DNA from: Desulfitobacterium_A nosdiversum
GTDB lineage: Bacteria; Bacillota; Desulfitobacteriia; Desulfitobacteriales; Desulfitobacteriaceae
Reading direction: 5' to 3'
Assembly (NCBI RefSeq): GCF_049860565.1
Contig: NZ_CP172056.1
Location: forward strand, 1,550,001-1,614,000
DNA: 64,000 nucleotides
This document shows, in pieces, positions 43,883 to 53,265 of this stretch. Numbering within the stretch: the first letter of the stretch is position 1; every line of letters starts with the position of its first letter. The position numbers and the translations under genes are program-made. The notes beneath the pieces are model-generated. The model searched no databases. It was not told the DNA's origin and saw only the letters and a program-made list of their open reading frames with translations.

Positions 43883-44155
43883 ATGAGCCAGAACGAAGTA
43901 ATATATATGGCGAAAGAGGCTCTTGGTGCGGCTCTGCTCGTTGGTGGACCAATTTTGGGGGTTAGCCTACTCGTAGGCTTGCTCGTCAGTATTTTTCAAG
44001 CGATGACCCAGATCCAGGAACAGACCTTATCTTTTATTCCTAAAATCATTGCTATTATCGCTTTAATGCTTCTTCTTGGACCTTGGATGTTAACTGTTTT
44101 AACTTCGTATACGACAAACTTATTTACTCAGCTTGCAACATTTGCGAACTATTAG
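43883..44155 (+). CDS. fliQ: Flagellar export gate protein FliQ
   Basis: FliQ is a two-helix export gate subunit. The 90-residue protein has VIYMAKEALGAALLVGGPILGVSLLVGLLVSIFQAMTQIQEQTLSFIPK, the family's signature. The ATG at 43883 is well spaced from GGAAGGGGG; the ATG at 43877 touches that site. Confidence 0.95.
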   Translation: MSQNEVIYMAKEALGAALLVGGPILGVSLLVGLLVSIFQAMTQIQEQTLSFIPKIIAIIALMLLLGPWMLTVLTSYTTNLFTQLATFANY

Positions 44156-44207
44156 TACCGAGGAATGATTTAAACGTTGAGTTTCAATGCTTGCCGGAGA
44201 TGATCAC

Positions 44208-44987
44208 ATGGGACTTGCTCAATTTTTACAATGGAATGTATCGCTTTTTTTATTGATTCTATCTCGGCTGGCAGGAATGATAATGCTTGCACCGGTATTT
44301 GGGGCGCGAGGAGTTCCCGGCATGGTTAAACTAGGACTTGCTGTCGGCCTTTCGATTATCCTTTACCCTTTGATTAAAGCTTCAAACCCCGTAATTCCAG
44401 AAACGTTATTGCTTTATGCAGCCTTAGTTGCTAAAGAAACGTTTGTTGGACTTGTTATTGGTTTTGTAATTTATTCATTAACTGCAATTTTACAAGGGGC
44501 TGGACAGCTCATTGACTTCCAAATGGGATTTACCATGGGGAATTTGATTGATCCGGTTTACGGAATGCAAAGCCCGATGATGGGAAATTTTCAACTCATT
44601 TTAGCAACGATGTTGTTGCTTGCCACAAATGCTCATCACTATCTGATCGCGGCGATGGTCAAAAGTTATGCTTATATTCCGGTTAGTCCAACGGCGCTGC
44701 CACAGGGAATTGATTTTTATGTCAAATTAGTCTCCGCTGTATTTTCTTTATCAGTGCAACTTGCTCTCCCCGTTATTGGAGCGTTATTTATCGCTGATCT
44801 CGGGGTCGGGTTATTATCCAGAGCGGTACCTCAGCTTAATATTTTTACAGTTGTTTTTCCTGTAAAGATTATCTTTGGCTTTGTTGTATTGTTTCTTTCA
44901 ATGGCTTTTTTCGGAGAAGCCATAAATAATTTATTTAACTCAAATATGGCTTGGATACTCCAGCTCTATAAAGGGTGGAAGCCATGA
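44208..44987 (+). CDS. fliR: Flagellar export gate protein FliR
   Basis: FliR is an export gate subunit of 259 residues with about six membrane helices. Recognisable segments are LSRLAGMIMLAPVFGARGVPGMVKLGLAVGLS, ETFVGLVIGFVIYSLTAILQGAGQLIDFQMGF and RAVPQLNIFTVVFPVKIIFGF. The ATG at 44208 follows CCGGAGA; an in-frame ATG at 44187 is upstream of that site. Its stop overlaps the flhB start (ATGA). Confidence 0.95.
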   Translation: MGLAQFLQWNVSLFLLILSRLAGMIMLAPVFGARGVPGMVKLGLAVGLSIILYPLIKASNPVIPETLLLYAALVAKETFVGLVIGFVIYSLTAILQGAGQLIDFQMGFTMGNLIDPVYGMQSPMMGNFQLILATMLLLATNAHHYLIAAMVKSYAYIPVSPTALPQGIDFYVKLVSAVFSLSVQLALPVIGALFIADLGVGLLSRAVPQLNIFTVVFPVKIIFGFVVLFLSMAFFGEAINNLFNSNMAWILQLYKGWKP

Positions 44988-46036
44988 GTGAAAAAAACTT
45001 AAAAGCTACACCTAGACGACGGGAAGAAGCACGCAAAAAAGGTCAAGTACTTAAAAGCCAAGAGCTTGTGTCTGCATTTATGCTTCTGGGGTTCGTCGCA
45101 CTTTTAAAATATTGGCTTCCGCTGATGCTGACTAAAATGCAAGGCCTTTTTAATTATGTATACAGCTTGCCCCACGAGTGGAGCGTACAATCTGTATCTG
45201 TGCTTATGGTCAATCTAATTTGGGTCGGAATACAGATTGTCGGACCAATTTTTATTGTCGGTGCTTTAGTCGCGACGGGGCTGAACTTCTTGCAGGTTAA
45301 ATCCTTATTTACGATAGAGACATTAAAGCCTCAACTTTCAAGAATAAGCTTAATCAATGGCGCTAAAAGAATGTTTGGGGTAAGGGCGTGGGTCGAACTT
45401 GCTAAATCCTTACTTAAAGTTATCTTAATTGGATATTTTTTATATGCCGCTATTCGCGATAATCTTGAAGTTTTTCCTGCCCTCATGCAGCTTAGCGTCG
45501 CTCAAGGGACTGTTTTTATCGGACAAATTCTGATGAGTCTTGCCTGGAAGATTTCCATATCGTTTATTTTTATTGCAATTTTTGATTTTCTTTATCAATG
45601 GTGGGATTATGAGAAAAATTTGCGCATGTCCCATGAAGAAATGAAACAAGAGTACAAACAAACAGAAGGAAATCCGCAAATCAAAGGGGAAATTAAAAGG
45701 AAACAGCGGGCGATCGCGATGAGCAGAATGATGCAGGACCTCAAAAAGGCGGATGTCGTTGTTACGAACCCAACGCACTTTGCAGTCGCTCTTTGCTATA
45801 ACCCGGAAGAAAACGCCGCTCCTTATGTCGTTGCTAAAGGAGCCGATCAGGTAGCGTTGCGCATACGGGAGCATGCCAAAGAATATGGCATTGTTATCAT
45901 GGAGAATAAGCCGCTGGCACGAGCTCTTTTCGCTCAGGTTGAAATTGGGCAAGCCGTTCCTGCGGATTTATATAAGGCTGTAGCTGAGGTTCTGGCTTTT
46001 GTCTATCGCCTCAAGAAAAAACGACCGACCGCATAA
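44984..46036 (+). CDS. flhB: Flagellar export switch protein FlhB
   Basis: FlhB switches export from hook to filament substrates after autocleavage. The 350-residue protein has four membrane helices and a cytoplasmic domain with the conserved NPTH cleavage site at residues 262-265 (VTNPTHFAVAL). The start KATPRRREEARKKGQVLKSQEL is typical. The N-terminal GTG at 44975 would add three residues. Confidence 0.96.
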   Translation: MSEKNLKATPRRREEARKKGQVLKSQELVSAFMLLGFVALLKYWLPLMLTKMQGLFNYVYSLPHEWSVQSVSVLMVNLIWVGIQIVGPIFIVGALVATGLNFLQVKSLFTIETLKPQLSRISLINGAKRMFGVRAWVELAKSLLKVILIGYFLYAAIRDNLEVFPALMQLSVAQGTVFIGQILMSLAWKISISFIFIAIFDFLYQWWDYEKNLRMSHEEMKQEYKQTEGNPQIKGEIKRKQRAIAMSRMMQDLKKADVVVTNPTHFAVALCYNPEENAAPYVVAKGADQVALRIREHAKEYGIVIMENKPLARALFAQVEIGQAVPADLYKAVAEVLAFVYRLKKKRPTA

Positions 46037-46067
46037 AATTTGTCTTTGAAGAAAGGAGGAGTACCTA

Positions 46068-48137
46068 TTGGCCACAAATAATATCAGTAAACGATTACTC
46101 GCGAATACTGACGTTCTTGCAGCAATAGGAGTTGTCGCTATTGTCATCATGATGGTCGTTCCGCTTCCTTCTTTCCTCCTAGATATTCTGCTTACCTTAA
46201 ATATTACAGGATCAGTCTTGATTTTGATGCTGGCTGTATTTACGACGGATCCCTTGGATTTTTCAGTACTTCCATCGTTGCTCCTGACAATGACCCTGTT
46301 TCGGTTATCGTTAAACATCTCGACAACTAAACTTGTGCTTTTAAATGGTTTTGCCGGAAATGTCATTCAGCAGTTTGGCCAGTTTGTCGTCGGGGGGAAC
46401 CCTGTTGTCGGTTTGATCGTTTTTATTATCCTTGTTGTAGTTCAATTTATCGTTATTACTAAAGGTGCGGAGCGGGTATCAGAGGTAGCCGCTCGTTTTA
46501 CTTTAGATGCGATGCCAGGTAAACAAATGAGTATTGACGCTGACTTAAATTCAGGACTTATTAATGAACAGCAAGCCCGAGATCGCCGCAAAAAGATTCA
46601 GCAGGAAGCCGACTTTTATGGCGCTATGGATGGCTCCAGTAAATTTGTCAAAGGGGATGCCATTGCAGCAATTATCATTCTTTTTGTTAATATTATCGGT
46701 GGTTTTATCATGGGCGTTCTTATGCGCGGTGAAGCCATTACTGAAGCACTGCAAAACTACACGCTGCTGACGATCGGCGATGGGTTAGTCTCACAGATTC
46801 CCGCTCTTTTAATTTCGACATCTACAGGTTTAATCGTAACTCGCGCCGCGTCAGACTCCAACCTTGGCCAAGACTTATCAAAGCAATTGACCCGATCTCC
46901 GAAAGCAATGTTTCTTACGGCAGGGGTTCTTGTACTCTTGGCCATTTTCGGTTTGCCGCCAATTCCTTTATTGACGATTGCACTCGCTTTGATTGGAGTG
47001 GGATACTTCTTGCAAAAGAACTCTCGGCAAACGGTAGCAGAGGAAAGTGTTGCTGCACGGGAGACTGCGATCCAAGAAAGTAAAAAGCCGGAAAATGTTC
47101 TTAATCTTCTTCAAGTGGATAATATGGAGCTGGAGCTTGGCTATGCTTTAATCGCCTTAGTCGATGCCCAACAGGGGGGAGACCTTCTTGACCGAATTGT
47201 GCTTATCCGACGCCAGGTCGCCAGTGAGCTAGGTTTTATTGTGCCTGTTATTCGTGTCCGTGATAATATGAACCTCCAGCCCAATCAATATGCGATTAAA
47301 ATTCGTGGAGCAGAAGTTGCGACAGGAGAGTTGCTCGCCGACCATTATATGGCCATGAGCGGTGGAATAGAGGACGAGAGTATACCCGGTATTCCGACTA
47401 AGGAGCCTTCTTTTGGGCTTGATGCAAAATGGATCAATGCCGTCTATCGCGAACAGGCTGAAATGTCAGGCTATACGGTAGTTGATGCACCGACTGTATT
47501 AGCAACGCATTTAACAGAAGTAATTAAGGGAAACGCATGGGAGATCTTAAGCCGGCAGGATGTTAAAACCTTACTTGATCATGCCAAAGAGCAAGCACCC
47601 GCAGCAGTGGAGGATGCAATGGAGAATCTTAACCTTGGACAGATTCAAAAAATCCTCAGCAATCTCTTACGCGAGAGGGTAACAATACGCGATATGGTAA
47701 CTATTCTTGAAACTTTAGCCGATTACGCCTCTGGAACGAAGGACATTGATCGGTTGACGGAGTTTGTTCGGCAAGCCCTTGCGCGGCAGATTTTGCAGCA
47801 GCTTCTGGGCCAGGATAAAAATTTACCTGTACTGACGCTCGAACCAAAGCTCGAACAACAAATTCTTGATAGTATTCAGCCTTCAGATTATGGAAGTTAT
47901 CTTACTTTAGATCCGCGAATTCTTCAGGAACTCATGCAATCCTTGAACCGGGAGATTGAAAAAATGATGATCAAAGGATATAACCCGGTCCTTGTTTGTG
48001 CACCTGTAGTTCGTATTAATCTAAAGCGTGTAACGGAAAGACAATTTCCTCAATTGATAGTTTTATCTTATAACGAACTCGTACACGGGGTTCAAGTTCA
48101 GGCAGTAGGAATGGTGGTGGCAGGAAATGCGAGTTAA
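46068..48137 (+). CDS. flhA: Flagellar export gate protein FlhA
   Basis: FlhA is the proton-channel and substrate-docking ring of the export gate. The 689-residue protein starts at TTG behind AAAGGAGGAG. It has about eight membrane helices in the first half, the conserved FHIPEP-type loop (TKGAERVSEVAARFTLDAMPGKQMSIDADLNSGLI) and a large cytoplasmic domain (GYTVVDAPTVLATHLTEVIK; RRQVASELGFIVPVIRVRDN). Confidence 0.97.
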   Translation: MATNNISKRLLANTDVLAAIGVVAIVIMMVVPLPSFLLDILLTLNITGSVLILMLAVFTTDPLDFSVLPSLLLTMTLFRLSLNISTTKLVLLNGFAGNVIQQFGQFVVGGNPVVGLIVFIILVVVQFIVITKGAERVSEVAARFTLDAMPGKQMSIDADLNSGLINEQQARDRRKKIQQEADFYGAMDGSSKFVKGDAIAAIIILFVNIIGGFIMGVLMRGEAITEALQNYTLLTIGDGLVSQIPALLISTSTGLIVTRAASDSNLGQDLSKQLTRSPKAMFLTAGVLVLLAIFGLPPIPLLTIALALIGVGYFLQKNSRQTVAEESVAARETAIQESKKPENVLNLLQVDNMELELGYALIALVDAQQGGDLLDRIVLIRRQVASELGFIVPVIRVRDNMNLQPNQYAIKIRGAEVATGELLADHYMAMSGGIEDESIPGIPTKEPSFGLDAKWINAVYREQAEMSGYTVVDAPTVLATHLTEVIKGNAWEILSRQDVKTLLDHAKEQAPAAVEDAMENLNLGQIQKILSNLLRERVTIRDMVTILETLADYASGTKDIDRLTEFVRQALARQILQQLLGQDKNLPVLTLEPKLEQQILDSIQPSDYGSYLTLDPRILQELMQSLNREIEKMMIKGYNPVLVCAPVVRINLKRVTERQFPQLIVLSYNELVHGVQVQAVGMVVAGNAS

Positions 48138-49347
48138 ACGATTTGTAGGGGATAATGTTGCAGAAACAATGGGTAAAGTAAAACGCGATTTGGGTCCTGA
48201 TGCAGTGATTCTCCAAACACGTCAGTTTCGTGAAGGCGGAGTATTTGGCTTATTCGGTAAGCCTAAAGTAGAGATTACGGCGGCGATAGAGGATCAGCCA
48301 ATTAGTAAAAAAAGTCGTCCTGAAAAGACGGTACGTTCGGAAGGTTTAAGCGCTCCGAAGGATTCTACATATCGTCAACAATCCACGGCAGAAAATTCGG
48401 AGGCTATTGTTAAACTTTTAGGGAAAGTTCAACAGAGCTCAAATGTAAACCGTTCGGATGCAGCATTGGAGCAAGAGCTGCAGAATATGCGAAAACTTCT
48501 CGATAAGATGAATAAGCAAATGGAGCAGTTTGGAAGTGAACGGACTGTTTGGCCGGTTCCTCTGCAGAAATGGGCAGATTTGCTTCAAGACCGCGGAATT
48601 CAGCCAAAATTAGTGAAACGTTTGATTCGCCATGTGCAGCAAAATTTGAGAGAAGACGACTGGGTTGATGATCTACGAGTTAAGACAAAACTCAAAGAAG
48701 AAATTCAGAGAATATGCCGTAATACGGCGACAATTCAGCCTGGGGTGAAAAAGGCCCGGGTTATAGCTCTGGTTGGACCGACAGGGGTTGGAAAAACAAC
48801 CACGATCGGGAAGCTGGCGGCAGGTTTTAGTATAGTCGATAAACGAAGCGTAGCCTTGATTACAGCGGATACATATAGAGTAGCTGCGGTGGAACAGTTG
48901 AAAACCTTTGGTGAGATCATCGGTGTCCCAGTGGATGTGGTCATGACTCCTAATGAATTGAAGCAAGCTTTAACTAATCATGCGGATAAGGAACTTATCT
49001 TTGTCGATACGGCAGGACGCAGTCCTCATCATGATTTACATATGTCTGAACTTAAGGCTTTCTTAGACAAGGCACAGCCTGATTTAACTATTCTTGTTAT
49101 GAGTGCAACTACGCATTCAGCGGATCAGCTTAAAGTTTTCCGGCGTTTTGAATCTTTATGTACCCATATTATTTTTACTAAGCTTGATGAAACAGTTAAT
49201 GGGGGGGCGATTCTTAATCTCTTAGCACAGACGAATCTGCCCACAGCCTACGTTACTAATGGTCAAAATGTTCCCGATGACATTGAGGCAGCAACCCCAG
49301 AACGCTTAGGGCGCTATATTCTTGGGGAGGGGAATGAAAATGCATGA
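48127..49347 (+). CDS. flhF: SRP-type GTPase FlhF
   Basis: FlhF helps set the site and number of flagella. Of 406 residues, the N-terminal B region (VKRFVGDNVAETMGKVKRDLGPDAVILQTRQF) is followed by a variable linker and the NG GTPase domain: GPTGVGKTTTIGKLA (G1), TADTYRVAAVEQLKTF, VDTAGRS (G3) and FTKLDETVNGGA (G4). It overlaps flhA by 11 bases. Confidence 0.95.
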   Translation: MRVKRFVGDNVAETMGKVKRDLGPDAVILQTRQFREGGVFGLFGKPKVEITAAIEDQPISKKSRPEKTVRSEGLSAPKDSTYRQQSTAENSEAIVKLLGKVQQSSNVNRSDAALEQELQNMRKLLDKMNKQMEQFGSERTVWPVPLQKWADLLQDRGIQPKLVKRLIRHVQQNLREDDWVDDLRVKTKLKEEIQRICRNTATIQPGVKKARVIALVGPTGVGKTTTIGKLAAGFSIVDKRSVALITADTYRVAAVEQLKTFGEIIGVPVDVVMTPNELKQALTNHADKELIFVDTAGRSPHHDLHMSELKAFLDKAQPDLTILVMSATTHSADQLKVFRRFESLCTHIIFTKLDETVNGGAILNLLAQTNLPTAYVTNGQNVPDDIEAATPERLGRYILGEGNENA

Positions 49348-50203
49348 TCAAGCTACTGTTTTAAGAAAAATGGCCTCCCGACAAAATGTAAAGCCCGCAG
49401 GTCTTCGGATTATCTCCGTGACAAGCGGTAAAGGCGGGGTGGGTAAGACCAATTTTACAGTAAATCTTGCCTTATCTTTAGTCGATTTCGGGTATCGAGT
49501 TATAATTTTGGATGGAGACCTTGGCTTGGCAAATATTGACATAGCCTGTGGAATAACTCCTCATTTTACCCTAGAACATCTATTGAGCGGTGAGAAAACC
49601 ATCGAAGAAATTTTGATTACCGGTCCGAAAGGGTTAGGAATTTTGCCTGGAGGTTCAGGTGTTCAAGATCTAGCCAACATCGAAAGAGCTAACTTAGAAA
49701 ATGTCATCCGCAATTTGGGACGATTAGAAGGAATGGCGGATATTTTAATGATTGATACGGGTGCTGGGCTTGGACATACCGTAATGAACTTTCTCAAAGC
49801 TTCAGATGATGTAATTCTATTAACGACACCGGAACCTACAGCGGTTACAGACGCGTATGGTATTCTAAAGGCTCTTCGCTCAGATGATAAAGAGGTTCTG
49901 GTAAACGTTGTAATTAATCGTGTTCATCGGGAAGCGGATGCAAAAGCAACTTTCGAGCGATTAGAGAAAGCAGTTAATAAATTTTTACACGGTTCAGTTA
50001 ATTTACTGGGTTGGGTCTACGAAGATCCGTTGGTGGGTAAGGCCATTATGAATCAGGAACCTTTAGGTGTAACTTATCCCGACAGTTCAGCCTATCGTTG
50101 TATTCAATGGATAGCCGGCTCGGTTTCTGGACTTTACCTGCAACCTCCGCGGAAAGCGGGCGGTATTCGAGGATTTTTAACTCGACTTTTGCGTCCATTT
50201 TAA
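49334..50203 (+). CDS. flhG: MinD-like ATPase FlhG (YlxH)
   Basis: FlhG is a MinD-family ATPase that limits flagellar number with FlhF. The 289-residue protein has the deviant Walker A SGKGGVGKTNFTVNL, DGDLGLANIDI, and IDTGAGLGHTVMNFL. Its last ~20 residues (GIRGFLTRLLRPF) are an amphipathic membrane-targeting helix. The ATG at 49334 follows GGGGAGGGGA; a TTG at 49322 overlaps that site and the flhF end. Confidence 0.94.
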   Translation: MKMHDQATVLRKMASRQNVKPAGLRIISVTSGKGGVGKTNFTVNLALSLVDFGYRVIILDGDLGLANIDIACGITPHFTLEHLLSGEKTIEEILITGPKGLGILPGGSGVQDLANIERANLENVIRNLGRLEGMADILMIDTGAGLGHTVMNFLKASDDVILLTTPEPTAVTDAYGILKALRSDDKEVLVNVVINRVHREADAKATFERLEKAVNKFLHGSVNLLGWVYEDPLVGKAIMNQEPLGVTYPDSSAYRCIQWIAGSVSGLYLQPPRKAGGIRGFLTRLLRPF

Positions 50204-50238
50204 TGGAACATTAAATTTCCTGATTAGGAGGTGGTGGC

Positions 50239-50883
50239 ATGGATTATCGCAAAAGACTTATACCAGGTTTAGCCGTAGATCTTGAAGTTTCCGAAGGAGA
50301 TTATGCCGGACAGTATAAAACCCATCTTGATGAAGTCGGTGAAAAAATTCTCTCTGTTTTTGTACCTATAGCGCAGGGAGAGTTGGTCCCTTTACATGAA
50401 GGAACCAATGTAAAAGTAATCTTCTGGGATGAAGTAGCGGCTTATACAATAGAAACAGTAATTATCCAGAGAATCGCCGTACCTGTTCCTCTCTTTGTAC
50501 TCGAACTTCCTGATAAAATCCATCGCGTTCAGCGTCGTAATTTTGTACGAGTTCCTGCATATTATCCTATTACCTTTCGCTATGTCAATAGGCAGGGCTT
50601 AAGCGATTCGATAAAAGGAACAATGCTTGATTTGAGCGGAGGCGGAATGCGTTTTCAGACGAAGGAAAAGGTGGATAAGGGGGCTATTCTTATAGCCAAC
50701 CTTGATCTTCCCTCAGGACTAATGCAAGTATCAGCACGTGTATGCCGTGTATATAAAATTGAAGATAGTCAAAATTACGGTATCTCCGTTGATTTTTACC
50801 AAATTACCGAGCGTGAACGGGATAGGATCATACGTTGTGTTTTTGATCTGCAGAGGGCCATGCGTAAGAAAGGATTGGTCTAA
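50239..50883 (+). CDS. YcgR-type PilZ domain protein (c-di-GMP receptor)
   Basis: A 214-residue protein with an N-terminal YcgR_2-type beta domain (about 1-100) and a C-terminal PilZ domain. The c-di-GMP-binding residues are intact: RRNFVR (RxxxR) and DLSGGG (D-x-S-x-x-G). In other bacteria these proteins slow the motor at high c-di-GMP. It lies in the flagellar operon between flhG and cheC. The YcgR/YpfA name is avoided because the precise orthology is not shown. Confidence 0.9.
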   Translation: MDYRKRLIPGLAVDLEVSEGDYAGQYKTHLDEVGEKILSVFVPIAQGELVPLHEGTNVKVIFWDEVAAYTIETVIIQRIAVPVPLFVLELPDKIHRVQRRNFVRVPAYYPITFRYVNRQGLSDSIKGTMLDLSGGGMRFQTKEKVDKGAILIANLDLPSGLMQVSARVCRVYKIEDSQNYGISVDFYQITERERDRIIRCVFDLQRAMRKKGLV

Positions 50884-50885
50884 AA

Positions 50886-51488
50886 ATGGAAATTACTCAA
50901 ATCCAATTGGATGCTTTAAAGGAAATTGGAAATATTGGTTCCGGACATGCAGCTACTGCCTTATCTACGCTTCTTTCGCGGCGTATTGATATGTCGGTTC
51001 CGGAGGTCTGGGCTATTCCTTTTGAAAACTTAGACACAATCATTGGTCAGTTGGATACACCTCAAGCGGTTGTATATGTTAAAGCTGAAGGAGATGCACC
51101 AGGAAAGGCTGTTTTCTTCTTTCCGGTTGAAAGTGCGAAGATTGTTGCTCAAACCTTGCTCGGAATCGAGAAATTAGAAGATGTGGATGTCTTTGGTGAT
51201 GAAATGGTTCAATCCGCTCTTAAAGAAGTAGGGAACATTATGGTAAGTTCTTTCTTAATTGCTCTTACCAGTTTTTCCGGAATTCCTTTACAACCCTCAG
51301 TTCCTGCACTAGCTGTTGATATGGCTGGGGCGATCCTCGATGCTATTTTGCTTGAAGATGGTTCACTGGATGATAATGTAATTTTTATCGATACACAGTT
51401 ATCTGGTATACTGCAAATTGAGGGACAATTTATTTTTCTTCCGAATGATGGTTCATTAAAGAAACTGTTGGGAGCTTTAGGAATATGA
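50886..51488 (+). CDS. cheC: CheY-P phosphatase CheC
   Basis: CheC dephosphorylates CheY-P and works with CheD. The 200-residue protein has both phosphatase sites intact: DALKEIGN and SALKEVGN (pattern D/S-x3-E-x2-N, each with a later Pro). It starts 2 bases after the PilZ gene stop and overlaps cheD by four bases. Confidence 0.95.
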   Translation: MEITQIQLDALKEIGNIGSGHAATALSTLLSRRIDMSVPEVWAIPFENLDTIIGQLDTPQAVVYVKAEGDAPGKAVFFFPVESAKIVAQTLLGIEKLEDVDVFGDEMVQSALKEVGNIMVSSFLIALTSFSGIPLQPSVPALAVDMAGAILDAILLEDGSLDDNVIFIDTQLSGILQIEGQFIFLPNDGSLKKLLGALGI

Positions 51489-51967
51489 GTAATATAATTA
51501 CTGTCGGGATGGCGGACTTTAAAACATCGAAGGCACCGGATATTTTAATGACCGCCGGTTTAGGTTCTTGTATCGGAATTTGTATTCATGATCCTCTGGA
51601 AAAAGTAGGAGGGATGGCCCATATCATGCTTCCCTCGGCTAATGGGAATATAAGCGCAAATCAGGCAAAATATGCAGATACAGCCGTTGAACTCCTGATT
51701 AATGATATTCTTCATCTGGGTGCTTCGAAATTAAGATTACGTGCTAAGATAGCAGGTGGAGCACAAATGTTTTCTTTCCCTGGAAAAACGAATGTCTTAA
51801 AAATAGGAGACAGAAACGCCGAAGCTGTGGAGGCGGAGCTAAAACGGTTTGCAATTCCTCTATTAGTTGCAGATGTAGGCGGAAGTTTTGGACGAACAAT
51901 TCATTTTGATGTGGCAAGCGGTAATTTAAGAATTAGAACGATCAATCACGGTGAAAAGGTGATTTAA
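51485..51967 (+). CDS. cheD: Chemoreceptor deamidase CheD
   Basis: CheD deamidates receptor glutamines and activates CheC. The 160-residue protein keeps the catalytic Thr, Cys and His: TAGLGSCIGICIHDP and GGMAHIMLP. The family also shows RAKIAGGAQMF and DVGGSFGRTIHFD. The next reading frame starts one base past its stop. Confidence 0.95.
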   Translation: MSNIITVGMADFKTSKAPDILMTAGLGSCIGICIHDPLEKVGGMAHIMLPSANGNISANQAKYADTAVELLINDILHLGASKLRLRAKIAGGAQMFSFPGKTNVLKIGDRNAEAVEAELKRFAIPLLVADVGGSFGRTIHFDVASGNLRIRTINHGEKVI

Positions 51968-51968
51968 G

Positions 51969-52409
51969 TTGGATGACGAGACCATGAGGATTTGGGCTTG
52001 GCGGTTTGCACTCGGGACAGCTGTTATTATCGGAATTCTTAGCTGGAAAACGGGTGTGAGTTTTTTACGGATTATGATTCGGATCATCTTTTCCTATCTA
52101 TTGATGTATGGACTCAGCTATGGAAGCTTATATGGGTTTAAAAAAACTGGGATCTTAGAGAAGGAAGATAATGCGAATTCCTTAGTGGAAAGAGCTGTGA
52201 ATAATACCTCTGGAGCTTTTCTGGATGTTGCTGTAGGACAGGAAGATTCACAATGGGATATACCGCGTGATACGGAGCAGGAGCAAGATAATTCTTCTGA
52301 GAAAAACAGTGCATTGATAGCTGGTCAGCTAAATGCGGATTTATCTCAAGGTATGCCTGATACGGAAAAGCAAGCAGAAATGGTCCGACGAATGGGATGG
52401 GGTGAGTAA
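51969..52409 (+). CDS. Small membrane protein, unknown, between cheD and fliA
   Basis: A 146-residue protein starting at TTG behind AAAGGTGAT. Two hydrophobic helices (about 9-27 and 32-52) are followed by a highly acidic, polar tail (EQEQDNSSEKNS) ending in EKQAEMVRRMGWGE. Its position resembles that of swrB-like genes next to sigD in Bacillus, but I see no clear sequence match, so homology is not claimed. Probably a flagellar operon accessory. It overlaps no gene but ends 25 bases before the fliA start. Confidence 0.6.
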   Translation: MDDETMRIWAWRFALGTAVIIGILSWKTGVSFLRIMIRIIFSYLLMYGLSYGSLYGFKKTGILEKEDNANSLVERAVNNTSGAFLDVAVGQEDSQWDIPRDTEQEQDNSSEKNSALIAGQLNADLSQGMPDTEKQAEMVRRMGWGE

Positions 52410-52434
52410 ACGAGGAGTAAGGAGGCGATGTTGC

Positions 52435-53187
52435 GTGGCAACGAATCCCTATGAGGCGGTTGCTAATCGAGGCTCATGGAAAAGTGAACAGGTCGAAAAA
52501 TATTTGCCTCTCGTCAAACGCATCGCAGGACGACTTGCAATTTCTCTTCCTCAACATGTTGATGAAGAAGATTTAATGGGATATGGAGTTTTTGGACTGC
52601 TTGATGCAATTGAACGTTTTGATTATGCACGGGGAGTTAAGTTTGAAACATATGCAACATTAAGAATTCGTGGGGCAATGATCGATGGGTTACGGACGAT
52701 GGATTGGGTACCGCATTCGGCCCGTCAAAAAGTAAAACATGTCCAGGAAGCGTTTGCTCAAGTTGAAGCGGCACAGGGCCGCCCGGCTGAGATAGAAGAA
52801 GTTGCAGCATACTTGGAGATGGATATTCGTGAGCTTGAAGGAGTTATTCAACAGGGTCAAATTATGAATTTGACCTCACTTGATGAATTAGCGGCTGGAG
52901 ATGAGGGGGAGAGTTTATCTCCTTTAGGCATGATAAAGGATCCTCAAGCCCAGGAAGCTTATCAGGAGATTGAAATTGAAGAACGGCATAGAATTCTTGC
53001 TGATGCTGTAGAAAAACTTCCCGAAAAAGAGAAACTTATTATTGCCTTATACTATCAGGAAGAATTAACTCTTAAAGAAATTGCTGCGGTTATGAAACTG
53101 TCTGAATCCCGCATATCTCAACTGCATTCCCAAGCTATTCTGCGGCTTAGAGGCCGTTTAAGCAGACAAAAGAGAAACTTATTTTAA
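52435..53187 (+). CDS. fliA: Flagellar sigma factor FliA (sigma-28/SigD)
   Basis: FliA directs RNA polymerase to late flagellar promoters. The 250-residue protein has region 2 (EEDLMGYGVFGLLDAIERFDYARGVKFETYATLRIRGAMIDGLR), region 3 and region 4 (LIIALYYQEELTLKEIAAVMKLSESRISQLHSQAILRLR). The GTG at 52435 follows TAAGGAGG; in-frame upstream starts overlap the preceding gene. The cognate anti-sigma gene, flgM, is at 19186, and three sigma-28 promoters are visible in this window. Confidence 0.96.
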   Translation: MATNPYEAVANRGSWKSEQVEKYLPLVKRIAGRLAISLPQHVDEEDLMGYGVFGLLDAIERFDYARGVKFETYATLRIRGAMIDGLRTMDWVPHSARQKVKHVQEAFAQVEAAQGRPAEIEEVAAYLEMDIRELEGVIQQGQIMNLTSLDELAAGDEGESLSPLGMIKDPQAQEAYQEIEIEERHRILADAVEKLPEKEKLIIALYYQEELTLKEIAAVMKLSESRISQLHSQAILRLRGRLSRQKRNLF

Positions 53188-53205
53188 GCAATGAAGACAG
53201 AAACC

Positions 53206-53233
53206 TTAAGTTTTTGAGAGGTTTTTACGATAT
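53206..53233 (+). promoter_or_regulatory. Sigma-28 (FliA) promoter of fliK
   Basis: TTAAGTTT (53206-53213), a 12-base spacer and TACGATAT (53226-53233). It lies immediately after fliA and 33 bases before the fliK ATG, and has the same layout as the motA and flgM sites. Confidence 0.68.
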
Positions 53234-53265
53234 AAAATATAGAGCTTTTTTTTGGAGGTGATGCC

